64,000 bases of DNA from an uncultured Clostridia bacterium. GTDB lineage: Bacteria > Bacillota > Clostridia > TANB77 > CAG-508. Both the position numbers and the translations under genes were made by a program. The notes under the pieces were generated by a model, which was not told where the DNA came from, did not search any database, and worked only from the letters and a program-made list of their open reading frames with translations. Position 1 is the stretch's first letter; every line of letters starts with the position of its first letter. The stretch is from positions 4,303 through 68,302 of the forward strand of contig CAKPFO010000004.1 of assembly GCA_934153805.1 (NCBI GenBank), in the 5' to 3' direction. Shown here piece after piece: positions 26,003 through 36,078 of this stretch.

Positions 26003-29000
26003 ATGAAGAAAAAGTTATTAAGCATAGCATGTATAATAGCAATACTTTTAACAAATACAGCAACACTAAGCATTGCTGCCATTGCATTTGATGAAATGTA
26101 TAAGGTAAATGAAGATGAAAAATTGATTAGCAGAATAATGCCAGAGACAACAGTAGAAATATTTAAATCGAAGACAAGTGAGCAATTAACAGTATATAAA
26201 GATGAAACTAAAACAGAAAAAGTAGATACTGGATTAATTGGAACAGGAATGGTTGTGGTAAAAGATGCGACAGGAGAAGAATACACAGTAAGTGTAATAG
26301 GTGACTTAAATGGAGACGGAAAAGCAACACAGGTAGAGTTAACAAATATAATAAGACATATAGTAGGGCTAGAAAATGCAGAGCTAACAGGAATAAAATA
26401 TGAGTCAGCAGATATTACAGGAGATAAAGCTGTTGACCAAAGAGATATAAGCAAGTTAGTAAAATATATAGTAACAGGCAAACTAGACATCGATAATGAC
26501 AATAAAAATCAATCAACAATAGAGGCTACAACAAAAGAAACAAAAACAGATAGTGTAAAAATAGAGGCAGTAGTAAAAGATTTGGTTACAGGCTCAATAA
26601 AACATACAACAACAACTGTCTATGTAAAAAAATCTGGAGAACCAGATACAAGTTACAGTAAAAAATACACAGGAACAGATAGTGAGTTAACAATAGATGG
26701 GCTTGATTCAAACACTGATTATGATATAAAAATAGAAGCAAAAGATGAACAAGGAAATGTAGTAACAAAAGTTATAAAAGTAAAAACTGCAAATATAGAG
26801 GGAAATATAACATTTGGAACTATAACATGGTCATCAGGCAAAGCAAGTACAACAATAGCAACAGATTCAAGCTATGAAATAGAATATCAAATAAATAGTA
26901 AGACAGGAACATGGCTAAAAGCAGGCAGTACAGCAAATCAAATAACAGTAGATAATTTGGCACATAATGATAAAATTTATGCACGTCTTACAAATGGAAC
27001 TTCAACAACAGAACCAAAAGAATTAACAATAAAAGATGAAATAGAACCAACAGTAAGCTTAAGTTTAACAAAAGGAACACAAAAGTTAACAGCAACAGCA
27101 ACTGCAATCGATAATGAAAGCGGAATAGCAGCAGATGTAAAATATAAGTTTAGCATAAAAGAAAAAGATGCAAATGATAGTACATATGTAGAAAAACAAA
27201 ATACAACATTAGCAACTTGTGAAATAACAGGATTAACAGAAGGAAAAGAATATACAGTAAAGGTAGAGGTTAGTGATATAGCTGGAAACATAGGAACAAA
27301 AGAAGAAACAATAATGATACCAGATGATATATCGCCAGTAGTAGGGTTAACTTTAACACCTACAACAAGTACAATTATAGCAACAGCGACAGCTACAGAT
27401 GTAGGAGGCTTGCCAACTAATACAATATATAAATTTAGTATAAAAAAGACAGCAGAAGATGATAGTACTTATGTAGTAAAACAAAACAATTCAGATGCAA
27501 ATTGTACAATAACAGGACTAGAACAAAATACAAGTTATACAGTAAAAGTAGAGGTGGCTGATAAAGCTGGAAATGTAGGAATGAAGACAGAAACTATAAC
27601 TACAACTGGAGTACCAGATAGTACAGTAGCAGGAGCAATAACATTTGGTAGTGCAACATGGAGTGCTGGAAAAGCAAGCGTAGTAATAAGTACAAATACA
27701 AGCTATACAATAGAGTATCAAGTAAATGGAACAACAGAAGGAAGCTGGACAAAAGCAAGTGCTGCAGGAGTAGACGTAACGGTAGATAATTTAAATAATA
27801 ACGATATTGTTTATGCTAGACTAACAGACGGAACAAATGCTGGAAACTATGCAAGTGTAACAATAACAGATACAACAGAACCAACAGTTACATTAACATT
27901 ATCAGGAGTAACAACAAGTTCAATAACAGCAACAGCAAATGCTACAGATAGTAAAAGTGGAATAGCAGCAGATGTAACATACAAATTTAGTATAAAGAAA
28001 ACAGCAGAAGATGATAGTACTTATGTAGTAAAACAAAATACAACAGATAAAACTTGTACAATAACAGGATTAGAGCAAAACACAAGTTATACAGTAAAAA
28101 TTGAGGTAGAAGACATAGCTGGAAATGTAGGAGCAAAGACAGCAGCTACAACTACTACATCAGTACCAGATAGTACAGTTTCAGGAGCAATAACATTTGG
28201 TAGTGCAACATGGAGTGCTGGAAAAGCAGAAATAACAGTAAGCACAAATACAAGTCATACAATAGAATATCAAGTAAATGGAACAACAGAAGGAAGCTGG
28301 ATAAAAGCAAGTGCAGCTGGAACAGACGTAACAGTAGATAATTTAAATAATAACGATATTGTTTATGCACGTTTAACAGACGGAGCAAATGCAGGAAACT
28401 ATGCAAGTGTAACAATAACAGATACAACAACACCAACAATTACATTAACATTATCAAATGAAACAACAAATTCAATTACAGCAACAGCAAATGCTACAGA
28501 TAGTGAAAGTGGAATAGCAGCAGATGTAACATACAAATTTAGTATAAAGAAAACAGCAGAAGATGATAGTACTTATGTAGTAAAACAAAATACAACATCT
28601 AAAACATGTACAATAACAGGACTAGAACAAAATACAAGCTACACAGTAAAAGTAGAGGTAGCTGATAAAGCTGGAAATGTAGGAACGAAGACAGAAACTA
28701 CAACTACTACATCAGTACCAGATAGTACAGTGGCAGGAGCAATAACATTTGGTAGTGCGACATGGACATCAGGTAAGGCAGAAATAACAGTAAGCACAAA
28801 TACAAGCTATACAATAGAATATCAAATAAATGGAACAACAGAAGGAAGCTGGATAAAAGCAAGTGCAGCAGGAGCAGACGTAACAGTAAGTAACTTAAAT
28901 AATAACGATATAGTATATGCTAGATTAACAGACGGAACAAATGCAGGAAATTATGCAAGTGTAACAATAACAGATACAACAACACCAACAATTACATTAA

Positions 29001-32000
29001 CATTATCAAATGAAACAACAAATTCAATTACAGCAACAGCGGTAGCCATAGATAGTGAAAGTGGAATAGCAGCAGATGTAACATACAAATTTAGTATAAA
29101 GAAAACATCAGAAGATGACAGTACTTATGTAGTAAAACAAAATACAACAGATAAAACTTGTACAATAGCAGGACTAGAACAAAATACAAGCTACACAGTA
29201 AAAGTAGAGGTAGAAGACGTAGCAGGAAATGTAGGAGAAAAAACAGCAACTACAACAACAACTGGAGTACCAGATAGCACAGTTTCAGGAGCAATAACAT
29301 TTGGTAGTGCAACATGGAGTGCTGGAAAAGCAGAAGTAACAATAAGCACAAATACAAGCTATACAATAGAATATCAAATAAATGGAACAACAGAAGAAAG
29401 CTGGATAAAAGCAAGTGCAGCTGGGACAGATGTAACAGTAGATAATTTAAATAATAATGACATAGTATATGCTAGACTAACAGATGGAGCAAATGCAGGA
29501 AACTATGCAAGTGTAACAATAACAGATACAACAGAACCAACAGTAACGCTAACATTATCAAATGAGACAACAAATTCAATTACAGCAACAGCAACAGCTA
29601 CAGATAATGAAAGTGGAATAGCAACAGATGCAACATATAAATTTAGTATAAAGAAAACAGCAGAAGACGACAGTAGTTATGTAGTAAAACAAAATACAAC
29701 AGATAAAACTTGCACGATAACAGGATTAGACCAAAATACAAGTTACACAGTAAAAGTAGAAGTGCAAGATATAGCAGGAAATACAGGAGCAAAAACAGAA
29801 ACAACAACTACAACAACAGTACCAGATAGTACAGTGGCAGGAGCAATAACATTTGGTAGTGCGACATGGACATCAGGTAAGGCAGAAATAACAATAAGCA
29901 CAAATACAAGCTATACAATAGAATACCAAGTAAATGGAACAACAGAAGGAAGCTGGATAAAAGCAAGTGCAGCAGGAGCAGACGTAACAGTAGATAATTT
30001 AAATAATAACGATATTGTTTATGCACGTTTAACAGACGGAGCAAATGCAGGAAATTACGCAAGTGTAACAATAACAGATACAACAGAACCAACAATTACA
30101 TTAACATTATCAAATGAAACAACAAATTCAATTACAGCAACAGCGGTAGCTATAGATAGTGAAAGTGGAATAGCAGCAGATGCAACATATAAATTTAGTA
30201 TAAAGAAAACAGCAGAAGATGATAGTACATATGTAGTAAAACAAAATACAACAGATAAAACATGCACGATAACAGGATTAGAGCAAAATACAAGTTATAC
30301 AGTAAAAATTGAAGTAGAAGATAAAGCTGGAAATACTGGAATGAAGACAGAAACTACAACTACTACATCAGTACCAGATAATACAGTAGCAGGAGCAATA
30401 ACATTTGGTAGTGCAAGTTGGGCATCAGGAAAGGCAGAAATAACAGTAAGCACAAATACAAGCTATACAATAGAATATCAAATAAATGGAACAACAGAAG
30501 GAAGCTGGACAAAAGCAAGTGCGGCTGGAACAGACGTAACAGTAGATAACTTAAATAATAATGATATCGTTTATGCTAGACTAACAGACGGAACAAATGC
30601 TGGAAATTACGCAAGTGTAACAATAACAGACACAACAAAACCAACAGTAAACCTAACATTATCAGGAGTAACAACAAGTTCAATTATAGCAACAGCGGTA
30701 GCTACAGATAGTGAAAGTGGTATAGAAACAGATGCAACATATAAATTTAGTATAAAAAAGACAGCAGAAGATGATAGCAGTTATGTAGTAAAACAAAACA
30801 CAACAGATAAGACATGCACAATAACAGGATTAGAGCAAAACACAAATTACACAGTAAAAGTTGAAGTAGAAGATATAGCTGGAAATGTGGGAGCAAAGAC
30901 AGCAGCTACAACTACTACAGCAGTACCAGATAGCACAGTTTCAGGAGCAATAACATTTGGAACAGCAATATGGTCAGCAGGTAAAGCAGAAATAACAGTA
31001 AGTACAAATACAAGTTACACAATAGAATACCAAGTAAATGGAACAACAGAAGGAAGCTGGATAAAAGCAAGTGCTGCAGGAGCAGACGTAACGGTAGATA
31101 ATTTAAATAATAACGATATTGTTTATGCTAGACTAACAGACGGAACAAATGCAGGGAATTACGCAAATGTAACAATAACAGATACAACAGAACCAACAGT
31201 AACACTAACATTATCAAACGAAACAACAAATTCAATTACAGCAACAGCAACAGCTACAGATGATGAAAGTGGAATAGCAGCAGATGCAACATATAAATTT
31301 AGTATAAAGAAAACAGCAGAAGATGATAGTACTTATGTAGTAAAACAAAATACAACAGATAAAACTTGTACAATAACAGGATTAGAGCAAAATACAGATT
31401 ACACAGTAAAAGTTGAAGTAGAAGATAAAGCTGGAAATACTGGAATGAAGACAGAAACTACAACGACTACAGCAGTACCAGATAGCACAGTTTCAGGAGC
31501 AATAACATTTGGAACAGCAACATGGTCAGCAGGAAAAGCAGAAGTAACAATAAGCACAAATACAAGTTATACAATAGAATACCAAGTAAATAGTACATCA
31601 GGAACATGGACAAAGGTAAATGCAGGAGCTGTAGGAGGAACAAACGTAACAGTAAGTAACTTAAATAATAACGATATAGTATATGCTAGATTAACAGACG
31701 GAACAAATGCTGGAAACTATGCAAGTGTAACAATAACAGATACAACAGAACCAACAATTACATTAACATTATCAGGAGTAACAACAAGTTCAATAACAGC
31801 AACAGCAGATGCAGCAGATAGTGAAAGTGGAATAAGTGCAACAGCAACATATAAATTTAGCGTAAAGAAAACATCAGAGGCAGACAGTAGTTATGTAGTA
31901 AAACAAAATACAACATCTAAAGCATGTACAATAACAGGTTTACAACAAAATACAGATTACACAGTAAAAGTAGAGGTAGCAGATATCGCAGGAAATGCTG

Positions 32001-33667
32001 GAAGCAAAACTGCAGCAAAAACTACACAGACAGTTCCAAATGGAACACAAACAGGAGCAATAACATTTGGCAGTGCAACATGGTCATCTGGAAAAGCAAG
32101 TATAGCAATAAGCACAGATACAAGCTATACAATAGAATATCAAGTAAATAGCACATCAGGCACATGGACAAAAGCAAGTTCGGCAGGAACAAGTGTAACA
32201 GTAAGTAATTTAAGCAATAACAGTGTAGTATATGCGAGATTAACAGATGGAACAAATGCCGGAAATTACGCAAGTGTAACAATTGCAGATGCAACAAAAC
32301 CAAAAGTTACATCAGCAACGGCAACATCAAGCAGTATTACATTTAGTGCGGTAGATAATGAAAGTGGAATAGTAGGATACAAAGTAACAACATCAAGTAC
32401 AGCACCATCAAGTTTTGATAGTTGCACAAACACAACTACATTAACTAATAAGCAAGTAACAGGATTAAGTGCAAATACAACATATTATATATGGTTAAAA
32501 GATGCAGCAGGAAATGTAAGTACAGTATATAGTATAAAAACATCTGCTATCTTAGTAACATCTATTACATTGAATAAAACAGAGTTAACTTTGGAAGAAA
32601 GTAAAGAGGAAACATTAACTGCAACAATAAGTCCAACAAATGCAACAAATAAACAAGTAACATGGTCAACAAGTAAAAGTTCAGTTGCAACAGTAGATAC
32701 AACAGGAAAAATAACAGCAGTAGCAGCAGGAACAGCAACAATAACAGCTACAGCTAAAGATGGTAGTGGAAAATCTGCAAGTTGCACGGTAACGGTAGAA
32801 AGTGCTATAAAAGCAGAATATGTAAATTATCCAATAGACTTAAATGGAGATGGAGATACAACAAATGACTGGATGCTATTTTATAAAGCAGATGGAAATG
32901 CAGAAGGAGAAGAAACTGGGGGAGCATATGCAGAAAATGTAGGAGATTACTATATAATAGCAGCAGATTATTTAAAAAATACAGACAGTAGATTAAAATT
33001 AAGCCAAATGGGAACAGTACACGCAAACGGAGCATATTGTATATCGTGGTATTATGAAAAGGATTTACCAACAACAGTACAAAAATCTGGAACAGAAACA
33101 CTGATAGTGGGAGGAAGAACAAATACAAGTACAACAATAAATAAATTATTTATGCAAAATAAATTTGGAGCATTAAATAGTGATAATCCTAATTCCAGAG
33201 CAGTATCAGCATTAATAAATACATCAAACTGGGCTGGATATGTAAATACAAGTTATGCAGATTATGCAATAGGAGCACCAACATTAGAGATGTGGGTAGC
33301 AAGTTGGAACGGAGCATATGAGGATAAATTAAAATTGTATACGAATAAAAATTCATATGGTTACTATGTAGGAACAAATTCAAATAGTATAACCACGACA
33401 TTTCAATCTATCTCATCAATAAGAGAAGGCTACAATAATAAATTATATTTTCCATATCAAGAATGTATTGATGGTACTAGCTGCTATGGAACATGGTTGG
33501 CATCTCCATCTGCTAAGGATGAAGAAACGAGATTAAGCGTGTATAGCTTAGGATTGATTTTTGCCGAGAGGATGTACTCGAGTGATTTGTGTACACGTCC
33601 TGTAGTCCATATAAAATCAGGAAAGTCATTAGAGAAAAATGCTTCAGGAATATGGGAGATAAAATAG
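26003..33667 (+). CDS. Giant dockerin-containing repeat protein (2554 residues), surface adhesin-like
   Basis: Secreted protein with a signal peptide (residues 1-26). A type I dockerin lies at about 98-158, with two calcium-binding repeats (GDLNGDGKATQVELTNIIRH and ADITGDKAVDQRDISKLVKY). About ten fibronectin/Ig-like repeats follow (about 264-2095); eight have an exact or near-exact DNA period of 552 bases. Next come another Fn3-like domain (about 2100-2180) and a BIG2 Ig-like domain (about 2182-2268). A C-terminal domain of about 280 residues contains the YGTWLASPSA and RPVVHIKSG motifs seen in clostridial surface and pilin-like proteins. TAAAAGGGGA is its ribosome binding site. The neighbouring cohesin protein is the obvious docking partner. 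The ligand is unknown. Confidence 0.93.
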   Translation: MKKKLLSIACIIAILLTNTATLSIAAIAFDEMYKVNEDEKLISRIMPETTVEIFKSKTSEQLTVYKDETKTEKVDTGLIGTGMVVVKDATGEEYTVSVIGDLNGDGKATQVELTNIIRHIVGLENAELTGIKYESADITGDKAVDQRDISKLVKYIVTGKLDIDNDNKNQSTIEATTKETKTDSVKIEAVVKDLVTGSIKHTTTTVYVKKSGEPDTSYSKKYTGTDSELTIDGLDSNTDYDIKIEAKDEQGNVVTKVIKVKTANIEGNITFGTITWSSGKASTTIATDSSYEIEYQINSKTGTWLKAGSTANQITVDNLAHNDKIYARLTNGTSTTEPKELTIKDEIEPTVSLSLTKGTQKLTATATAIDNESGIAADVKYKFSIKEKDANDSTYVEKQNTTLATCEITGLTEGKEYTVKVEVSDIAGNIGTKEETIMIPDDISPVVGLTLTPTTSTIIATATATDVGGLPTNTIYKFSIKKTAEDDSTYVVKQNNSDANCTITGLEQNTSYTVKVEVADKAGNVGMKTETITTTGVPDSTVAGAITFGSATWSAGKASVVISTNTSYTIEYQVNGTTEGSWTKASAAGVDVTVDNLNNNDIVYARLTDGTNAGNYASVTITDTTEPTVTLTLSGVTTSSITATANATDSKSGIAADVTYKFSIKKTAEDDSTYVVKQNTTDKTCTITGLEQNTSYTVKIEVEDIAGNVGAKTAATTTTSVPDSTVSGAITFGSATWSAGKAEITVSTNTSHTIEYQVNGTTEGSWIKASAAGTDVTVDNLNNNDIVYARLTDGANAGNYASVTITDTTTPTITLTLSNETTNSITATANATDSESGIAADVTYKFSIKKTAEDDSTYVVKQNTTSKTCTITGLEQNTSYTVKVEVADKAGNVGTKTETTTTTSVPDSTVAGAITFGSATWTSGKAEITVSTNTSYTIEYQINGTTEGSWIKASAAGADVTVSNLNNNDIVYARLTDGTNAGNYASVTITDTTTPTITLTLSNETTNSITATAVAIDSESGIAADVTYKFSIKKTSEDDSTYVVKQNTTDKTCTIAGLEQNTSYTVKVEVEDVAGNVGEKTATTTTTGVPDSTVSGAITFGSATWSAGKAEVTISTNTSYTIEYQINGTTEESWIKASAAGTDVTVDNLNNNDIVYARLTDGANAGNYASVTITDTTEPTVTLTLSNETTNSITATATATDNESGIATDATYKFSIKKTAEDDSSYVVKQNTTDKTCTITGLDQNTSYTVKVEVQDIAGNTGAKTETTTTTTVPDSTVAGAITFGSATWTSGKAEITISTNTSYTIEYQVNGTTEGSWIKASAAGADVTVDNLNNNDIVYARLTDGANAGNYASVTITDTTEPTITLTLSNETTNSITATAVAIDSESGIAADATYKFSIKKTAEDDSTYVVKQNTTDKTCTITGLEQNTSYTVKIEVEDKAGNTGMKTETTTTTSVPDNTVAGAITFGSASWASGKAEITVSTNTSYTIEYQINGTTEGSWTKASAAGTDVTVDNLNNNDIVYARLTDGTNAGNYASVTITDTTKPTVNLTLSGVTTSSIIATAVATDSESGIETDATYKFSIKKTAEDDSSYVVKQNTTDKTCTITGLEQNTNYTVKVEVEDIAGNVGAKTAATTTTAVPDSTVSGAITFGTAIWSAGKAEITVSTNTSYTIEYQVNGTTEGSWIKASAAGADVTVDNLNNNDIVYARLTDGTNAGNYANVTITDTTEPTVTLTLSNETTNSITATATATDDESGIAADATYKFSIKKTAEDDSTYVVKQNTTDKTCTITGLEQNTDYTVKVEVEDKAGNTGMKTETTTTTAVPDSTVSGAITFGTATWSAGKAEVTISTNTSYTIEYQVNSTSGTWTKVNAGAVGGTNVTVSNLNNNDIVYARLTDGTNAGNYASVTITDTTEPTITLTLSGVTTSSITATADAADSESGISATATYKFSVKKTSEADSSYVVKQNTTSKACTITGLQQNTDYTVKVEVADIAGNAGSKTAAKTTQTVPNGTQTGAITFGSATWSSGKASIAISTDTSYTIEYQVNSTSGTWTKASSAGTSVTVSNLSNNSVVYARLTDGTNAGNYASVTIADATKPKVTSATATSSSITFSAVDNESGIVGYKVTTSSTAPSSFDSCTNTTTLTNKQVTGLSANTTYYIWLKDAAGNVSTVYSIKTSAILVTSITLNKTELTLEESKEETLTATISPTNATNKQVTWSTSKSSVATVDTTGKITAVAAGTATITATAKDGSGKSASCTVTVESAIKAEYVNYPIDLNGDGDTTNDWMLFYKADGNAEGEETGGAYAENVGDYYIIAADYLKNTDSRLKLSQMGTVHANGAYCISWYYEKDLPTTVQKSGTETLIVGGRTNTSTTINKLFMQNKFGALNSDNPNSRAVSALINTSNWAGYVNTSYADYAIGAPTLEMWVASWNGAYEDKLKLYTNKNSYGYYVGTNSNSITTTFQSISSIREGYNNKLYFPYQECIDGTSCYGTWLASPSAKDEETRLSVYSLGLIFAERMYSSDLCTRPVVHIKSGKSLEKNASGIWEIK
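27611..32032 (+). repeat. Tandem array of eight 552-base coding repeats
   Basis: The marker GTACCAGATAG recurs at 27611, 28163, 28715, 29267, 29819, 30371, 30923 and 31475, exactly 552 bases (184 codons) apart. The last unit is about 558 bases. More diverged half-units lie on both sides. The units are similar enough for recombination to change copy number. Confidence 0.95.
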
Positions 33668-33748
33668 AGAATATTACTAGTAATTAAAACAACAATGAAA
33701 TACATGCAATGAATGTCAAAGAAACAGAATGAAATTGAAAATACAATC

Positions 33749-33784
33749 AAAAACACAGTCTAGATTTTAGACTGTGTTTTTGTA
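33749..33784 (+). terminator. Terminator after the giant surface protein gene
   Basis: AAAAACACAGTCTA pairs with TAGACTGTGTTTTT. The gap from 33785 to 34018 is AT-rich and ends in a GAAA/GAAGAA purine tract with no gene seen. Confidence 0.85.
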
Positions 33785-34018
33785 AAAATTACTGTTGATA
33801 TTATAAAATAGAAGGATAAAAGTATAATCTTTAATTCATATATGTCATATTATGTCGGAAAGTTTTTGTTGCAATTGTATCTGAAATGTGTTAACATAAA
33901 TGTAAATTATATTTCAAATGATTTTTATTCAAAATAAAAAATCAAGGCAGTTCTGCCAAAATTTTCAAACAAAAAAATAAAAAGAAAGAAGAAAGAAGAA
34001 AGAAGAAAGAAGGTAGGC

Positions 34019-34876
34019 ATTATAGGAAATTTATTAAATCCAAAAATAGACTATGTATTTAAAAGAATATTTGGATACATAGGAAATGAAGAGATAACAG
34101 CAGCACTTTTAAGTTCTATATTAAAAAAGCAAATTAGCAATGTAAAATTAGATAGTAATCCAATATTAGAAAAAGATATACTAGATGACAAAGTAGGAAT
34201 TCTAGACATAAGAGCTAAAATAGATAACAATATTAATTGTAATATAGAAATGCAAGTAGTAGATAAAAAGAATATCGAAAAGAGAATATTGTACTATTGG
34301 AGTAAGATGTATGCTAAAAGTATAAAAGCAGGTGATGATTACGAAAAATTAGAAAAAGGAATAGCAATACTAATATCAGATTACGAACTATCAGGCTTAA
34401 AGAAAATAGAGAAATATATAACGAAGTGGAACATAAGAGAAGAGGAATATCAAAAAATAATATTGACAGATGTGATGGAAATATATATAATCGAACTACC
34501 AAAGTTCGAGAGATATAAAGAAAAGACAGATAAAGTTTTGAACTCATGGGTGAAATTTATAGAAAATCCAGAGGTGGTCGATATGAAGGAAAATGAAAAA
34601 GTAGGAAAAGCTAAAAAAGTACTAGAAGAAATAAGCCAAGATGAGCATGAAAGATATTTAGCAGAGCTAAGAGAAAAATACATAATGGACAAAAAGGCAA
34701 TAGAGGACGCTGGTTTTGATAAAGGCTTAGAAGCTGGAATTAAACAAGGACTTGAACAAGGCAAAAAGCAACAAGCAATTGATATAGCTAAAAATTTAAA
34801 AGAACAAAATGTAGATATTGATATCATATGTAAAACCACAGGTTTAACAAAAGAAGAAATAGAAAATTTAAAATAG
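34019..34876 (+). CDS. Rpn-family PD-(D/E)XK nuclease/putative transposase, probable ATT or ATA start
   Basis: RpnA-like recombination-promoting nuclease of about 285 residues. The family N-terminus (GNLLNPKIDYVFKRIFGYIG) and the nuclease core (VGILDIRAKID, NCNIEMQV) are encoded upstream of the first ATG in frame (34250), so a start there would remove the active site. The frame is open from a GAAGG site followed by ATT (34019) and ATA (34022), and no ATG, GTG or TTG lies between that site and the family start. I infer a non-canonical ATT or ATA initiation, or a lost start codon. The C-terminal third has the charged helix and GLEAGIKQGLEQGKKQ motif usual for the family. Confidence 0.8.
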   Translation: MIGNLLNPKIDYVFKRIFGYIGNEEITAALLSSILKKQISNVKLDSNPILEKDILDDKVGILDIRAKIDNNINCNIEMQVVDKKNIEKRILYYWSKMYAKSIKAGDDYEKLEKGIAILISDYELSGLKKIEKYITKWNIREEEYQKIILTDVMEIYIIELPKFERYKEKTDKVLNSWVKFIENPEVVDMKENEKVGKAKKVLEEISQDEHERYLAELREKYIMDKKAIEDAGFDKGLEAGIKQGLEQGKKQQAIDIAKNLKEQNVDIDIICKTTGLTKEEIENLK

Positions 34877-34904
34877 ATACGAGATACATTTGAAATATAA
34901 TTAA

Positions 34905-34940
34905 TAAAATAAGACTTAATAATATTAGGTCTTATTTTTG
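34905..34940 (+). terminator. Terminator after the Rpn gene
   Basis: AATAAGAC pairs with GTCTTATT, followed by TTTG; a weak stem. Confidence 0.55.
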
Positions 34941-34987
34941 AGAAGAGCAGTTACAGAAATAAAATAGTTTAATAATGTGACACTATA

Positions 34988-35084
34988 TAAAAAAGTAGCT
35001 TACTGCTTAAGTAAGCTACTCTAGAAAATAAAAGGGGATGTTTTTCTAAATTAGTTAAGTACTAAAAGGGTATGAATAGTACTA
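34988..35084 (-). ncRNA. Candidate small regulatory RNA with two C-rich anti-SD loops
   Basis: On the minus strand a promoter (TAGACA, 16 bases, TATAAG) is followed by about 97 nt that fold as three hairpins. The first has arms GTTAGTACT/AGTACTTAAC and a loop with ACCCTTTT. The second has arms TAGAAAA/TTTTCTA and a loop with ATCCCCTTTTA. The third is a terminator, GTAGCTTAC/GTAAGCTAC with six T. Loops of this kind pair with ribosome binding sites in RsaE/RoxS-type Firmicutes RNAs. It lies in a 460-base gap between the Rpn gene and rubrerythrin. No ORF is evident. Confidence 0.55.
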
Positions 35085-35090
35085 ACTATG

Positions 35091-35118
35091 CTTATAATAT
35101 ACCAATAGTTTTTGTCTA
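35091..35118 (-). promoter_or_regulatory. Promoter of the small RNA candidate
   Basis: Minus strand TAGACA (35113-35118), 16 bases, TATAAG (35091-35096). Confidence 0.5.
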
Positions 35119-35265
35119 TTGTGTGAATAAATTGAGAAAATTGTGCAAAGTTAGAAAATTTCTTTAGAAAGAATTAAATAATACTTATTTAAATTTTGGC
35201 GAATTTAAATAAATTAAAACTAAATATGGGAAAAATCTTTTTATATGTCTCATATACAATATGTA

Positions 35266-35311
35266 AAAAACAAAAAATATTAAGGAAATAAGCTTATAGC
35301 CTATTTCCTTA
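35266..35311 (-). terminator. Terminator of the rubrerythrin gene
   Basis: On the minus strand AAGGAAATAGGC...GCTTATTTCCTT is followed by an A/T tract ending in T. Confidence 0.7.
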
Positions 35312-35338
35312 TCTAGTTCATAATATAAATTTATGATT

Positions 35339-35872
35339 TTAATAATTTTCTGCTTTTATTTCAAAGTAAGATTGTGGATGTTTGCAAACTGGGCAAACTG
35401 CAGGAGCTTCTGTTCCTACAACTATATGTCCACAGTTTCTACATTTCCAAATTACTATGCTACCTTTTTTGAATACTTCTCCATCTTGTATATTTTGCAA
35501 TAATTTTCTATATCTTGCTTCGTGTTCTTTTTCTACTAATGCAATTCCTCTGAATGTTGCAGCAATTTCTGTAAATCCTTCTTCATCAGCTTCTTTGGCA
35601 AATGTATCGTACATATCTGTCCATTCGTAATTTTCTCCTGCTGCAGCATCTGCTAAGTTAGACATTGTATCTCCAATACCGTTTAAATATTTGAAGTGAA
35701 TTTTAGCATGTTCTTTTTCGTTTTCAGCTGTCTCTAAAAATATAGCAGCTATTTGCTCATATCCTTCTTTTTTGGCTACACTTGCAAAATATGTGTATTT
35801 ATTTCTTGCTTCTGATTCTCCTGAAAAAGCAGCTTTTAAATTTGCTTCTGTTTTTGATCCTTTTAATTCCAT
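35339..35872 (-). CDS. rbr: Rubrerythrin
   Basis: Peroxide-reducing diiron protein of anaerobes, 177 residues. The ferritin-like four-helix bundle carries the metal ligands in SGESEARNKY, AENEKEHAK and LVEKEHEARY. The C-terminal rubredoxin-like domain has CRNCGHIVVG and CPVCKHPQSYF for one iron. AGGAGG precedes the ATG, and a clean promoter lies just upstream. It stands alone. Confidence 0.97.
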   Translation of the reverse strand: MELKGSKTEANLKAAFSGESEARNKYTYFASVAKKEGYEQIAAIFLETAENEKEHAKIHFKYLNGIGDTMSNLADAAAGENYEWTDMYDTFAKEADEEGFTEIAATFRGIALVEKEHEARYRKLLQNIQDGEVFKKGSIVIWKCRNCGHIVVGTEAPAVCPVCKHPQSYFEIKAENY

Positions 35873-35902
35873 TATATACCTCCTAAAAATTTTATTTATA
35901 TT

Positions 35903-35931
35903 GTTATATTATAAATTATGGACAAAGTCAA
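35903..35931 (-). promoter_or_regulatory. Sigma-A type promoter of rubrerythrin
   Basis: Minus strand TTGACT (35926-35931), 17 bases, TATAAC (35903-35908). Confidence 0.65.
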
Positions 35932-36078
35932 GAAATATATGATTATAAATTTAGAAAAAAGTATCATGTTTATTAAATAATAGCTGTTAACATTTTAAAT
36001 TTTTATTGCATTTAGCAATGTGTTAGTGTAAAATAATAATGATTTTATAATAAAAGACAAAATTGAGGAGGAAGTAAA

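Noticed and set aside
27611..32032. Regular repeats as a CRISPR array
   Set aside because: The units are 552 bases, contiguous and coding for surface-protein repeats; no spacer structure or cas genes.
28155..32303. Leu-rich minus-strand and frame-shifted frames inside the giant repeat gene
   Set aside because: They recur once per repeat unit and reflect the reverse complement of Thr/Ala-rich coding sequence; no start signals.
34250..34876. Rpn gene starting at the first ATG
   Set aside because: This would remove the nuclease core, which is encoded in the same open frame directly upstream.
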